Shown: piece after piece, positions 23,280 to 35,049 of the stretch | Layout of the letters: each line of letters opens with the position of its first letter | How positions within the stretch are numbered: position 1 is the stretch's first letter | DNA from: Tenodera sinensis | Lineage: Eukaryota; Arthropoda; Insecta; Mantodea; Mantidae | DNA: 64,000 nucleotides | Direction: 5' to 3' | Assembly: GCA_030765045.1 (NCBI GenBank) | Contig: CM060963.1 | Coordinates: 73,247,117-73,311,116 of the forward strand | Notes under the pieces: model-generated | Seen by the model: the letters and a program-made list of their open reading frames with translations, nothing else | The model's database searches: none | What the model was told of the DNA's origin: nothing | Program-made: the position numbers and the translations under genes

Positions 23280-23879
23280 TGTGACAAATGACTAAGTCCG
23301 GTTACTTTTTCTGTCGCTTTATTTCCCTTGAATTTAATCATAAGAGCACAGTCCTCTTTTTTTATTATTAGTCAAATCTACAGTTCGTGGTGATTTTGCA
23401 ACTCACAATTGCTCTGCCCGATCTTAACCTTGAAACGTACTTCACTGTCTTTCAGTTCTGTCTCACTGCTTCCGACAATACACCCACATTCACTCAAACA
23501 GACTTAACTAACTAAAAGCTGTTTCACACAACAAACAACGGCGAATGAGGATTAAATGCTTCCAAGTGCTTCTTGACGATACTCAAACTCTCTCAACACT
23601 GACTACATACACAGACCCACACAAGTACACTCGCAAACCACCCACTTAAAAATAACTTAACATCTGCATCTTTCAATACTTAACGACTGGCTTCTCTTAA
23701 AACTGCATCTGTTTTCATAGGTAAGAATGACGTACGGATTTTTCTCGAAATTGGTCTTTTCGAAAGCAACTCCGAACCACGACAGTTTCTCGAACAGTTT
23801 GGAATCGCCATTGTCGTGGGCCACTATTTACAGCAGTAGAGTAAGGAAGCTTAACCTTGGCGCTCGCACTGCCATCACA
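23280..23879 (-). mobile_element. Solo LTR with ATAT target duplication (minus strand)
   Basis: On the minus strand the unit starts TGTGATGGCAGTG and ends ..AGTCATTTGTCACA, giving TGTGA/TCACA inverted ends. It is flanked by ATAT on both sides (23276-23279 and 23880-23883). Near its 3' end lie a polyadenylation-type AAATAAAGCGACAGAAAAAG and AGTAACCGGA, the same block as in the other LTRs of this window. No internal coding region is present, so it arose by LTR-LTR recombination. Confidence 0.7.
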
Positions 23880-25298
23880 ATATCCTCGGTTAAAGTTGTG
23901 ACACAAGGAACATACGCTTACAAATGTTTGATTTACTGCCATTTTTCAAAAGTATTCAAAATAAAAATTTTAAACGATAAATTTGCTTCAGTTTTAAGAA
24001 TAGATACACTACAAATTTTCTTGTAATAATAATACTAGGGTAATACTTATAGTAATGATAATAACAATAACAATAATGAATAATTGAAGTCCTAATTTTT
24101 TATCGTTAGTGCAATCTACTAATCTCGTAAGAAGAGTTACGAGCGACTTCATTGGCGAAGTGGAGATATAATGGTCAAGAGAAGAGAATCAAGATCATAT
24201 TTGGTTAGCTATACCTACTTAGTGCAAGGCTGGATAGAGCAATACATTTCGTTAATTTATATTAATGAAATAACAATATGAGGATTACAACAGAACCTTA
24301 CAATTAGTTTATGTGCATAGAGTTCAACAACTAAGTCCAATGTGATTAGCTAGATTAATTTCAAGAGCGGACAGGTGCTACCTTGTTTCCGAAGGAGATT
24401 TGATTATCAACAAATGCATTTATAACCATGAGAATACCTGATGGAAGCAGAGGTGGGTTCTCTGAACGTGCAATACCGCTAACGCTGACGTTATGGTGAA
24501 GTCGATAGTGGTACTGAACGAATTCTGCGGCAGGACTTTGACACAGTGCTTTTGGGAATTCTAAATTCCCTACTTGAATCTTCGCTACCAAAATCAAGTC
24601 GGCTGTTGCATTCCGCTGAACGGTGTGATGAAAAACTAACTCCAAGGGAGTAGTTTATCGTATAGGAATCTCTCCTATATATCACTTTGTTCCTGGAATT
24701 TCACTACACTGGCAGCACGCAATAAATAGAATCCAGATGTTGATGTATCTACAGTCATTGACAAAGATATAGTGAAGTTTAACAGTAAACGATGGCAGAT
24801 TCGTCCTCTTTTATACTCCCACTTCAAAGTCATAGGCTATAAGACGGAGAGAGCGGCTCTAACACAAAAACCAATGTTTTCTTAGACATAACTACTTCAC
24901 CGCAGAGAAATGTACCCCTCAAATCCGCTTTTTTTTATTGATGATGCAGCAAAGATCTACATAAATGCTTAAATGGCTTATAAAGTACTTACCGAAACAT
25001 CTTGGGGTGATACTTGGCCTGGTTTTCTTAAAGTGTTGCAATGCAGTAGGTATGTAAAATGAGATTTGATTTTGTGTTAAACTACATTGAAAATAATCTT
25101 TGGCATAAAAACTGATATGTTTTCATTATTCGCATATTAGTAAACATTTTGCCAATAGTATGCACAAATGCCTTCGCTCCAAATGGGTATTTTAATTATA
25201 TTTTAACCAAAATTCAATGCAACTGCAGTTGAGGTATGACTGCATGGTGCAATGAGACAATTATAGCCAATAATGTTAAGCTTGTCTTATTTGCAGTT
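23880..25298. other. No supportable feature
   Basis: A minus-strand frame at 24491-24685 includes SREFRIPKSTVSKSCRRIRS, reminiscent of a transposase helix-turn-helix, but it is too short to assign. Confidence 0.35.
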
Positions 25299-25502
25299 TC
25301 TCTACTGCGTATATTACCTAAGTAGGGGAACTATTGTACTCCACCATCGAATTTTTATTCGATGTCGAGATTTTACCGGAAACTATGTTTTGAGATTCCC
25401 TGTAAAAAAAAAAAAAAAAAAAAAAGCATTTTTAGAAAAAGGTCAATGTGTATGTGTATCTGTGTGTTTGGGTGTGTACGCGTCTGTATATGCGTCTGTG
25501 CG

Positions 25503-25558
<56 letters not shown>

Positions 25559-26196
25559 AACAACAAATCAAAATCAAAGTTGGTTAAAAATCAAAGTTGG
25601 TGTTTGAGTTTAATATCTTTCAAGAATGCGACACGAAGAATTTGAGGAACATTCCTTTACCTCAAACCTCACCTCACTCAACCCTTTACATAGAAAATTT
25701 TGATTTTCTCAAAAATGGCTCTAATTATTTTGATTAAATGCCATGTGTTTAACATATTTTTATGCAAAATGAAATGTTTATTTTGCATAACTCGTAAACC
25801 GCAAGAGATGGACCAAATCTTGCTACACAAAACGGTAATTCTCTTTAAAACGCACAGATTATGTCCATATGCATTTTTTATGGAGTGAACCAATTTGGAG
25901 ATATTCCTCGTCATTTGTGTGAATTTCTGAATACTTACACTTGAAGTGTAAGTGTAAGACCTTCCCTCAAAGGGAAGGTCTTCATTCTCTTTTCTTATCT
26001 CTTGGCCGTTCAAAGAGAGCTTTAAAACCTATTGTATTCCCATATTCTCCTTGCACCTACAAGAAAATCAGCAATAAGGTAATTTCTGTAAATGTTTATC
26101 TCAACTAACATGAAGAAGATAGAGGAATAAGAGTTTGTAAGAATAGTACAAGAGTAGAGAAAGTCATGCGAGTGCACCACATCAGATTTTTTCTCT
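25299..26196 (+). repeat. Repeat R copy with (TG)n and two perfect hairpins
   Basis: Runs from TTTCTCTACTGCGTATATTA to AGTAGAGAAAGTCATGCGAG/CACATCAG. Contains a poly(A) at about 25402-25425, CATTTTTAGAAAAAGGTCAA, a TG array (25505-25554), AATGCGACACGAAGAA, AAATGAAATGTTTATTTTGC and GTGAACCAATTTGGAGATAT. The segment between 25690 and 25900 carries the family core. Confidence 0.85.
25933..25982. repeat. Two adjacent near-perfect palindromes
   Basis: ACTTACACTT-G-AAGTGTAAGT (25933-25953) and AAGACCTTCCCT-CAA-AGGGAAGGTCTT (25956-25982): 10- and 12-bp arms with 1- and 3-base loops. Sister R copies have an ordinary, non-palindromic sequence here. Confidence 0.9.
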
Positions 26197-27360
26197 TATA
26201 AGCCTCATATATTGCTTCTCCAGCGTCTGTGTCTTGTTTTCTTGTTTACCTATGCATTCGCAAATTTTTAGATTCAGCGCAGTTCGCTTTTACTACAGTT
26301 ACTTATACAGATAGACCATTTTCTTTCTTTTTTTGTATGAGCTTATTCTTATTTTGTTCTGCTAACCCTTCCGGCCCTGCTAGATAATGAAACAGAAACA
26401 CTTCCGCTTTACAACTCCAGATGTTCATCCAGGTGAAACACTTTGATTAAGGAAGGAAAGTTACCCCATTAGCCTTCAGAATACATTCCACATTAACATA
26501 ATTAGCGTTTTCTTGTATATTCTTCATATTCCAAGCTCCAGCGCAGTTTATATGCTAAAGAAACTGTAATGAACAACGGAGGAGCGAGAAAAGCAGGTTT
26601 ATTATTTCAAAATATGAGGTACTGCTTTAAAGGAAAGAGGACAGGTGCAACTTGTTAGCTCACTTAGTTGCTATAGCAACATCAAAAAGGTAATCCCCAG
26701 CTCTATGTAGCCAATCTATATGTCCAATAAAACCGAACGACCTTTGCTGAAAATCGTATGTCTCACACAGTTATAATTAGGGTTCAAACATATACATGGC
26801 TTAAAAATAACTATAGAACCCCTAATAATATGCTTATAGGTCCAAATTTCTTCAGAAAACGTTTTTTTCAATAGAAGTACGATATTTGCTGTTTCTATAC
26901 TCATCACGCACTAACTAACAAACTAACTGCTAGAATGCATCTATATTTTTTTCTTAGGTAGAGTAAACCATAGTGCTACTACCTGTTTACTTTGAATTCT
27001 CTATGTTTACCCAGTTAAGTGTTATAATTTTTTAAATTAAATGTTTTCGGAAAATTTTATATCTGTGCACTGCAAAAGTTACGCAGTGTGAAACTTTTTT
27101 GTTATTGAGTTTACATCAGGGAACCAGCGAGAACAAATGTTGAGGAAGCTTGGAGAAAGTTTTTAAAATAAACCAAAAGGCAGTAACCTCTTTCTTTTAT
27201 CCAGTAAGGCAAACAAAAGGTATTCATCTATTTAGCGTCAGGCCTGACACAGAAGATAGTATAAGGAGCAGCACTAACATTAGTTCGAAAGAAGCCGTGT
27301 GTGTAACTGTGAGCTATTATTGCGTTATTTGTTTAATATTTTTGTAAATATTTGTAGTTA
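26197..27360. other. No supportable feature
   Basis: AT-rich, no domain recognised. Immediately precedes the second IS630-like remnant. Confidence 0.4.
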
Positions 27361-28195
27361 TGGAGGGGGAAGGTAGGAAGAGACGATATATTGGTAAATT
27401 AAGAAGTAAGGAACGCCAAATAATTATAAATGTGTTAGATTATTTTTGAAGTAAAATGCGTGTAAGGCAGTAAAAGGAACAGCTAAGGCTATCGGGTGTT
27501 CAGAAGCAGTACTGTGTATGATTAAAAAGGAACTAATGAAAGGACCTCTAAGAACGCCACCGAAAAAGAAAGCAAAAAGGGCGGGACTACACAAAACGCT
27601 AGGTTAACGCAATATGATTGAATAGTGCAAGGTGGAGTGCGGCGAATTGTTCATTCTTTACAGTTTGCAAATATTCCACCCACGCTGAATATAATTTTGC
27701 CACAGTTCAACAGTGATGAGACCCTACCAAATTTCTCAAGGGCCACTCTGATTTGGGGTTCGTATATGAAAGAAGGGGTAACAAGTGCATATTAATAGAA
27801 AGAGACGATATCGATATCATCAGATGGCGACATAAATATCTAAAAAACATAAAAAGGTTTAGGGACCAGGGGAAATCAATTGTTTATGCAGACGAGTCAT
27901 TTGTAAATTTAGGTCATACAGTAACAAAGGCGTGGAGGGATACCAAAGTTAAAAGTGCCCGTCTCGTCAAGCAGCAATTGAAGGACTAAGCACAGGACAC
28001 CGGCCACCTCGAGTCGCTCGCGGAGAAAGATTCGCAACTAGTACATGTTGCAACACTGCGCTCCATTTAACGTGTACTGTCTTTTAAGGGTGGAACGCGC
28101 TTTAGATATAAAATTAAAGATATCAAATTATGTGCGGTAGGTACAAGAATAAATCTGAGAATTACGCGAAATGGCACACAATGGAAGTTTTATAA
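27361..28195 (+). pseudogene. IS630/Tc1-like transposase copy 2, broken
   Basis: Begins ATGGAGGGGGAAGGTAGG (MEGEGRKRRYIGKLRSKERQ) and breaks soon after by stops and frameshifts. The recoverable core at 27753-27989 reads GFVYERRGNKCILIERDDID, RWRHKYLKNIKRFRDQGKSI and VYADESFVNLGHTVTKAWRD, with the first catalytic Asp in ADES. Beyond the stop, frames resembling GLSTGHR..RGERF and ENYAKWH suggest the rest of the core up to about 28190, also ruined. It belongs to the same family as 20684-21369, same strand, about 6.7 kb apart, but has diverged considerably. Confidence 0.7.
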
Positions 28196-28199
28196 AGTA

Positions 28200-28560
28200 A
28201 TGGCAGTGCTATCCATTCTATATGGAAGTGAATCACGGATCCACAGGAAAAAGGACGAAAAACGCACCCAAGCAGCAGAAATGAAATTTCTGCGAGCTGT
28301 TAGAAGATGTACCAGAGGGAATAAGATACCAAATGTTCAAATAAGAGAAGATTTAAATATATATGCAATAAACGATACAATTTTACAGCATAGACAACAT
28401 TGGAGAGAACACCTGCAGCGAATGCGGAAGTTCGTATCCCAAAGATGGCATTAAAATATCGACCTCTGGGTAGCAGGAACGTGGGGAGACCAAACAAGAG
28501 ATGGGAATGAGACCGTAATAGGCCAAAAGGCCTAATACTTGAAAGGAGAAAGAAGAAGAT
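28200..28560 (+). mobile_element. LINE reverse-transcriptase C-terminal end with GAA-rich tail
   Basis: Reads LSILYGSESRIHRKKDEKRT, QAAEMKFLRAVRRCTR, IREDLNIYAINDTILQHRQH and WREHLQRM, then after a frameshift IPKMALKYRPLGSRNVGRPN and KRWE before a stop (28508). The order LLYGSE..., AAEM.FLR, I.E.L.I..I...I...R..W..H..RM, GRP..RW is the usual C-terminus of insect RTE/CR1-like LINEs. It ends in AGAAAGAAGAAGAT. 5'-truncated directly after the transposase remnant. Confidence 0.75.
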
Positions 28561-28774
28561 TTTTGCAGAAAAGACATTATTGCATATGCCCCTACAGGCA
28601 TGATGTGAATAGGGAAACACAGTAGCCTTAAGCGGCTGGTAGTCAGATAAGTTTGAGTGGGTGGCTATGTCATTGAAATTATCTTCTGTTTATATGACCA
28701 CATGAAGGAAAGAAAGATACAATAACAGTAGGCACTTTTCTCTGTAGAGAAGTATAAGCATTTTAAACCCACAT

Positions 28775-29260
28775 CAAAGAATATCTCGAAAGTGGTTAAC
28801 ACTACAAAACTATGAACAATATCTCCATTTCTGTATTAGTACGCTTTTGTTTGTTTGTTATACTAGGTGAGCAAATGAGTGTTTACTGTTGTTAATTCAA
28901 CCGAATAGTGTAAGTGTTGATCATAATGGGTTGAAATAAAAAAGAAGGTTTATCCTTTATTAATTTTCATTTTTACAATAAGTAATTTAAATATTTCATA
29001 ACCAATTATACCTACAAAGCTCATTCAGAATGAAGGGGACTTTATAGCATATTACTACAAAGTTGAGAATAATAATTTTATTGGTTAAGTAATTTTTTTA
29101 AACATATGGTATTCCAACTAAAATTGGTAAAGCCATTTTTGAGAAAATAAAAGATTCTACATAAATCCCCCACATAACTGATAGTTATCGGATTTTTTGT
29201 TTTTTAAAAACTTCGTGGCGCATCTGGGAAGATTCTGAACTTAATTAATAATTTGGTACT
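28775..29260 (-). repeat. Repeat R, diverged copy (minus strand)
   Basis: GAATATCTCGAAAGTGGTTA, AAACATATGGTATTCCAACT, AAGCCATTTTTGAGAAAATA and CGTGGCGCATCTGGGAAGAT follow the family order. End segments are not visible. Confidence 0.55.
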
Positions 29261-30313
29261 TATTGGACATTTCATATTTCAGTTATGTTTTCACAGACAC
29301 AAAACTAGAAATCACTGTCTTCACTACCACTATCATCTAACAAAGCTGCTCGGATTTTTTCACTGAATGTGGGGCTGTTCACTCTAAAAGTAATTTAGAA
29401 CCACAGACTTCCTACTTCACTGTAAGAAGTATGCCATTAATGCATATAGGGTGATGGCGCACCCCAGTGTTTTCGCCAAAATCAGAGAACAATAGCAAAC
29501 TCATTAACTAAACGATAGAGGTAATGTTTATGTAGCATTAGGAAAGTATAGTGATGAACAGCATTTAGTGAAACATATATGAAAGAATGTGAACAGTTGA
29601 ATAAGCATATGGGGTGCGTGTTCCAGGGATTCATAATGTTGAAAGAAATCGATTCTCAAGTAACATTTGTGGGACCGTAAACATTTCAGGCAGCTCAATA
29701 GCTTGGGATACCAAACCTCTGATCCATTGATTAGCACAAAGACTGTTCATTGTCAGGTCAGCAATACGTCATAGTGAAAACAATGCTGGACAATAACTGT
29801 ACTTCAACCGAAGTGAAGAGCAGAATAGCGACGTTCATTGTGGTGTACCTATTTGATTGAAGCTGCATTTCCACCGTGCGTTGATGACTTCCCCATGCGT
29901 CAGTGCCAGAACAAAAGCCATTTCGATAGTCAGTCAGTCATAATGGTGCCATTATTCTTTTATATTGACAAGATTGCCTACGTGACATTAGAATGTGTGA
30001 ATAATTTATGGGTTTTGAGAGTATCGGCCCGTATTGCTTTGTGAAATTGCCATCTACACGAATAAAATTAAGTTTAAAAAATAAAATATATGACACCTGT
30101 TTCTACTGAGCAAGATAGCTCCGCGGCAACATGTGAGACTCACATTAAAATATAATTTTCCTGTTACCTTTAAGAGTTGATTACTTGAATGTACAAAAGC
30201 CGTTTCTATTTTGTTTTGCGGATTAGGTGGCTGTGAATACACGTATAAAATAATTAAATAAATCAAGTAGATAAACAGAGCTAAAGCATTCTGCTGCAAG
30301 TATAACACAGAAC
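29261..30313. other. No supportable feature
   Basis: Unremarkable AT-rich sequence between repeat R and the long-TIR transposon. Confidence 0.45.
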
Positions 30314-30508
30314 TACAGGTTCTTCATTTAAAACCTATCATGCGCACAGCATTTCGTCTGTGCGCGATTGGGTGTGCCGCAGCCGACTTTGCTCCTACAT
30401 AAACTCCCCGCGTAAAGCATGCATAGAAGGTAAATATCATAAATGTCATCCACCGTCGGCTAAACAAGCATTATATCGGGAGAACACAGTCTGATTCTCA
30501 CGATTAAG

Positions 30509-30740
30509 TTTTTTTTTTTTTTTTTTAAAAAGAAGACAATTGAATCTACACTTTACCAACTATAACTAACATTCCTAAGTTTAGGAGGACAGGAGTTCTT
30601 TTACATGCCAGTAAATCTACTGACATGGAGCTGTCGTTTTTAAGCACACTTAAAAACCATCGGCCTGGGCCGGATTTGAACCCGCGACCTTGGGAACAGT
30701 AGGCCAGCGTCTAACCAACTGAGCCACCCAGACCGACATG
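30509..30740 (-). mobile_element. SINE-C inserted in the left TIR arm
   Basis: On the minus strand: tRNA-like head with A-box TGGCTCAGTTGGTTAGACGC, B-box GGGTTCAAATCCGGC, a body with GACAGCTCCATGTCAGTAGA, and an A tail (the plus-strand T run 30509-30526). The other TIR arm shows the unfilled site, GATTAAG joined directly to TTGGGCTACTG, so the insertion limits are known to within a few bases. I see no clear target duplication. A 26-base relic of the same head is at about 46019-46042. Confidence 0.85.
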
Positions 30741-30779
30741 TTGGGCTACTGTAATGTTTTCGATTTAATTTGTAATATT

Positions 30780-31269
30780 TTATTGTAGTTCTTCGAATGG
30801 ATGAGGATTTGTCTCGTAAACTTTGTCCTTCAGGTTACCACACAAGTTAAAATTACACACTGTTAGATCGGTGGAGCGAGAAGGCCATATACCAGGACTA
30901 ATCACTCTATCTTCAAAGACTCCCCTAATTTTATTCATGGACACCTCTGCCGTATGGGTAGTAGCAGAATCCTGTTGAAAAACCACCCATGTGATTTCTC
31001 TTCTTCTGGCAGTCCATGATAAAATAGAGTCAAATTTTTATTTCGGTACCTCTCTGCATTTAGAGTCTGCTCGTAGAATGTTGACCGATTAGTCGTCTAA
31101 CAGCACACCAAACTCCAACTCTTGGATCATAATGAGGGATTTCTTGAACGCAATGTGGATTTTCAGAGGCCCAGTACCGACTGTTATGAGTGTTGACACG
31201 ACCATTTAGATGAAACCACGCCTCGTCGGAAAGGAACAGAAGCTGAGGATCAATTAAACGGCCATTCAA
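30780..31269 (-). pseudogene. Mariner-type transposase core, truncated
   Basis: The minus strand reads FLSDEAWFHLNGRVNTHNSR with YWASENPH (first Asp, frame 31060-31269), then after a break FQQDSATTHTAEVSMNKIRG, WPSRSTDLTVCNF and NLKDKVYETNP (second and third Asp). Thirty-three residues separate the second and third Asp, and RSTDL replaces the usual RSPDL. The family (SDEAWFHL.G.VN..N.RYW, VGVWCAV) is widespread in insects. The DNA-binding N-terminus is absent between the core and the right TIR. Confidence 0.8.
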
Positions 31270-31640
31270 TGAAAGAAACTATTCAAAATAATGCATTCGT
31301 GACAATGGTTCACCTTGTTTTAAAGCATGAACACTTGTACACTTATGCGGTTTTAGTTTTCGAGAAATACTCACACATTTGAGGAATTAAAATAAAATAT
31401 TAGAAACGAAATCGGAAATATTTCAGTAGCCCAACTTAATCCCGTAATCAGAATGTGTTCTCCCGATATAATGCTTGTTTAGCCGACGGTGGATGACATT
31501 TCCAACGCCTTCTATATGGTAAGAGTGTTATACATGCCTTACACGCGGAGTTTATGTAGGAACAAGCCGGCTGTGGCACACCCAATTGAACACAGACGAA
31601 GTGCCGTGTGCCTGTTAGGTTTTAAGTGAAGAACTCTGTA

Positions 31641-32726
31641 TGTATGGTAAATGTATGGTAATCTGACAAATTGGATTATATATGTCTGTAGTTACATACG
31701 CGCACTTTGTAATGCTATAAATGTAGAACATTTGATAGACTTTCAGGTTGATTTGACCTATGTATGGTTAGTTGTGTCATCAATAAAGTACGCCACTGAC
31801 GTAACCCGAGTGTCACACTGAGGCTATAAATGGGGAAAAATGACTCAATGAGTCACTTCCCTCACATCGTAGTTTTAACGCGTTCCATTGGTTCCATTGC
31901 CTCACAGCGATTAGCTAGCAGGCCAAACCTCGCGCTATTGTTGTCTACCTCAGAAAACTAGACAGTCTTTCAAATTGTGTCAGTAAGTATAATAGAGAGG
32001 GTAAATACTCTATTGCACTGCTGTCACCCCACTTCCCAATGCCTGCTGCAAGCTAACAGCAAGCCAGACCATGGCTCGATCAGGCAAACTCTGCCTGTGC
32101 CTGGTATAAGGGAGTCTGATAGCGTGAAGTCAGTAAACGTAATGTAAATTATGAAAAATTAATGCCAGAAGCAATTGATTTTATCTGCGAAGTCAGAATT
32201 AATAGGGGAGCAAAATATTATGTTTATAATGAAAGTGCGACTAAATGAGTTGTTAAGAGCTCTTAAATGTTTATAATTGAAAAGAGCGGAATCTAAATAA
32301 GTTTAGACACCAAAGAAACCTGAATTCGGATGTTCAGGCATTTTCTTGATTTACGATGAACCCCGTATCCGATATCTATTTGTTCAGTGACTTTTACAAT
32401 CTCTTGGCTTTAACCTATTACAGCAGCCTGGTTTGTATGCTGTCTTTGAGGTTTGGTTGATTAATCACTCCCAGTTCCCATTCACAGGGCAGGGACGAAG
32501 TAATCAATCTCTGAGATAGGAAAGCTTCCAAGTAACACAGAATGGTGCTACATATAACTTTCTGGTTTTAATATAAATTGCTCTTCAAAAAGTATGGAGC
32601 GCCTTGAAACACTAAACTTGAAACTCTGTATAAGACAAATTACAATAAAGATCACAGTAAAAGAGTATAAAATACTGATATTGGCCAATTCGCCTTCGCG
32701 AATACTTAGCTTAAACTGTTGGGTTA
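31641..32726. other. No supportable feature
   Basis: A GC-richer patch at 31790-32115 with AATGAGTCACTTCC and GCCTGTGCCTGG motifs, but no open frame or known repeat. Confidence 0.4.
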
Positions 32727-32730
32727 ATAG

Positions 32731-33195
32731 TGTGACAAAGACAAAATCAGTCCGGTTACTTTTCTGTCACTTTATTGCCTGCTAAAATTGTATCGTAGAT
32801 AAACAGTTTTCTTCTCGTCATTAAAACAGTCTACAGTCTTTCGTGCTATCGCAACTCACAACCTTTACTTCTCGTAACCTTGTTTAGTCCTTTCAGTGTC
32901 TTTCTTTACCTTCTCTGTCATACACCATTATGACAATCAAATCACTCGGTGCCCATTAGAATCTTCACGACGATCGATGTATCTTTCAGAACGACACATG
33001 CACAGCTGCCTCGCACTCAAATGTCACACTGCCTGATTCTTGTCTGTAAACTCACTCAAAAGGAGCTTTCTCGAACTTCACAAACGTACCACCGGTGACG
33101 CGGCTGGACTTTTCTCGAAGGCTCCGGAGAAAGCCTCTTGTTTAGCCGCTTCCATTGCCGGTATCACGTACATACGAACAGTTGCGTTTTGATAA
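32731..33195 (-). mobile_element. LTR copy (minus strand), right limit unclear
   Basis: 3' end TGTCTTTGTCACA and the block GGCAATAAAGTGACAGAAAA / AGTAACCGGA equal those at 23280 and 7527. The U3-like part (GCTCCGGAGAAAGCC, TTTCTCGAACTTCAC) resembles 42150-42575. Sequence beyond the expected start is also shared with 42550-42570, so the left limit of the LTR on this strand is uncertain. Confidence 0.55.
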
Positions 33196-33221
33196 ATTTG
33201 CTTAGAAAAACATGTTTTATT

Positions 33222-33345
33222 AAAAAAAAAAACTTTAATTTCTTTCTCTACATAATCACTTCCGTTATTTAAATATTTGTCATATATTTTCCAATTTTTT
33301 GAAGTCCTGTGTTGTAGTCGGCGCCCATCAGTCCATTAAGCCAAA
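33222..33345 (-). pseudogene. Mariner transposase C-terminal scrap
   Basis: On the minus strand GADYNTGLQKIGKYMTNI is followed, after a shift, by NGSDYVEKEIKV. The pattern Y..GI.KL....Y.K......GDYVEK is the usual end of mariner transposases. It is only about 40 residues long. Confidence 0.45.
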
Positions 33346-34611
33346 ATATTTGCCCACAATTTGAACTTCCAAAGAATGCGACAAGTTTGGGAAAGAAATA
33401 TGTAATATATCGAGGATGCATGTATGACTTAACTAATCACTAGATTCTTCAAATCATCTGTGATGACTCAGTCGAGATTCATCATCCGCATTTATTTCTC
33501 CGACGTTTAAACATTTCACTCCTCTTTTCACATTAACGTGTCATCGCTCACTTTCTTTAGTGGACGGTAAGTTTCTTTAGTTGGAAATCCCAAGTAATAC
33601 AAAGTCCAATACCTGTCACCTAACAGTACTCAGGATTTTATATAATACATCTAATTTAGAATGCACACCTATTTGACTAGCAAGCACACAACACTGGGAA
33701 TAGACCCCGAACAGTTGACCTTAGATATAACGAGGATAGTGACCTGGGCAACGGAAATGCACAAATGGTTTTTATTTCTTGTATTACCTCGTATATAGAA
33801 CTAAGTATCATATAAATATAGTTTGACATAGTATTCACTTCATATATGTCCAGGTTGCCCAGTTTTAATTGTCAGTACAATAACGATACATTATTTTAAT
33901 GTTTGCAAGTTGTTACTAAATTTGCATTTGAACTCATCTGTGTGGTAGAACGGTAGAAGACCGGATGATCCTAGCTGTGCTACGTTAAATAAATAGATAA
34001 ACATACATAATTATAAAATATTTCATGGTATATGATTATGTTAAGCTTTAAATATAGTTTCCCCGTTGCCATTGCTGTATTTACTATACCATCGAGTAAA
34101 ATTGCTATGCAACATTCGTTCAGACATGTGGCCAGCAGAAGTACAAGTTTTATTATTAAGTCGAAAGACTTGCGCTTGCACACTCGCATCTTACTATTTT
34201 CTGAGATTATCCAGAAAACTTTGTAACGGAAAATACAAAATCAGATATGTTTGATATCGGATATCATGATGTTTCATGATAATTGTATATATGTCAAATA
34301 CCAAAAAAGTCCCACATTTAACCTTACAGTATTTTTTTATTCAACAGAAAACCAAACATGCTAATGTGTTCTGTAAATGCACGATCCTGCAAAACCGAGA
34401 TAAGTTGATGAAATTGGGACTTTTACTCTCTCTACTATGCACTGAATTATATATGTATTATATTCCACCGAGCACTGAAATCAATTTCACTGAAAATGCA
34501 CATTTTGAAACTCTCTCGGTTCGCGTGTCTATGTGTGACTTTATGTGTGCGTGTGTGTGTGACTGTGAACAGCGTAACTAAAAAGCGAGAAGTTCGTAAA
34601 ACATCAAACTT
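33346..34611. other. No supportable feature
   Basis: AT-rich, short chance frames only. The open stretch at 34276-34581 shows no domain. Confidence 0.45.
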
Positions 34612-34795
34612 AGTATTTAAGTCACCTCGTGGAAGAAGGAAGCGGGGCAAGCCAAGAGAAACTTGGAAAAGGACACATTCATAGAATGATGAATGATCGA
34701 TGCCTAGAGGAGGATGACTTGTTCAAACAGAAAGAATGACAAATGGGAATACAGGGCAACTGCTGAAGAGTACAGAAGCCCTTTAAAGTAACAAT
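34612..34795 (+). mobile_element. LINE C-terminal fragment
   Basis: LVFKSPRGRRKRGKPRETWK, a gap, then DKWEYRATAEEYRSPL. G.R.RGRP..TW.R followed by a W..(A/T)A.....P segment is the usual end of several LINE ORF2 proteins. Heavily decayed. Confidence 0.5.
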
Positions 34796-35049
34796 TAAAT
34801 CTTCCAAGGATGTGGCAAGAAGACGTTCAAAAGGTTCCCCTCATCCCAAACTACCCTTTATATGGAGTGAGTATGTGAGTGAATGAGTAGGGTTTAAGGG
34901 GCTAGGTCATTTGGGCCTTAAGTAAAAAGATAAACGCAGGAAAACTCGCATTTTAAGCTCATCATTAAAAGCTTAAAAAGTGAAAGTTAAAACAGATAAA
35001 CGATAAAATAGTTAAAGCTTGAAATCTGATCAGTTTAACATGAACATAT

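Larger units (their letters stand above)
30314..31640 (-). mobile_element. Mariner-type transposon with ~240-bp terminal inverted repeats, one arm split by a SINE
   Basis: Left end TACAGGTTCTTCATTTAAAA and complement of right end TACAGAGTTCTTCACTTAAA match. The match continues through TTCGTCTGTG, GGGTGTGCC, AACAAGCATTATATCGGGAG and TAATATTTTATT. Left arm: 30314-30508 plus 30741-30787. Right arm: 31391-31640. TA dinucleotides stand at both ends. The transposase between the arms is short, so this is an internally reduced copy. Confidence 0.85.

Noticed and set aside
24491..24685. Helix-turn-helix-like SREFRIPKSTVSKSC frame on minus strand
   Set aside because: Too short, with no continuation into a catalytic domain in any frame.
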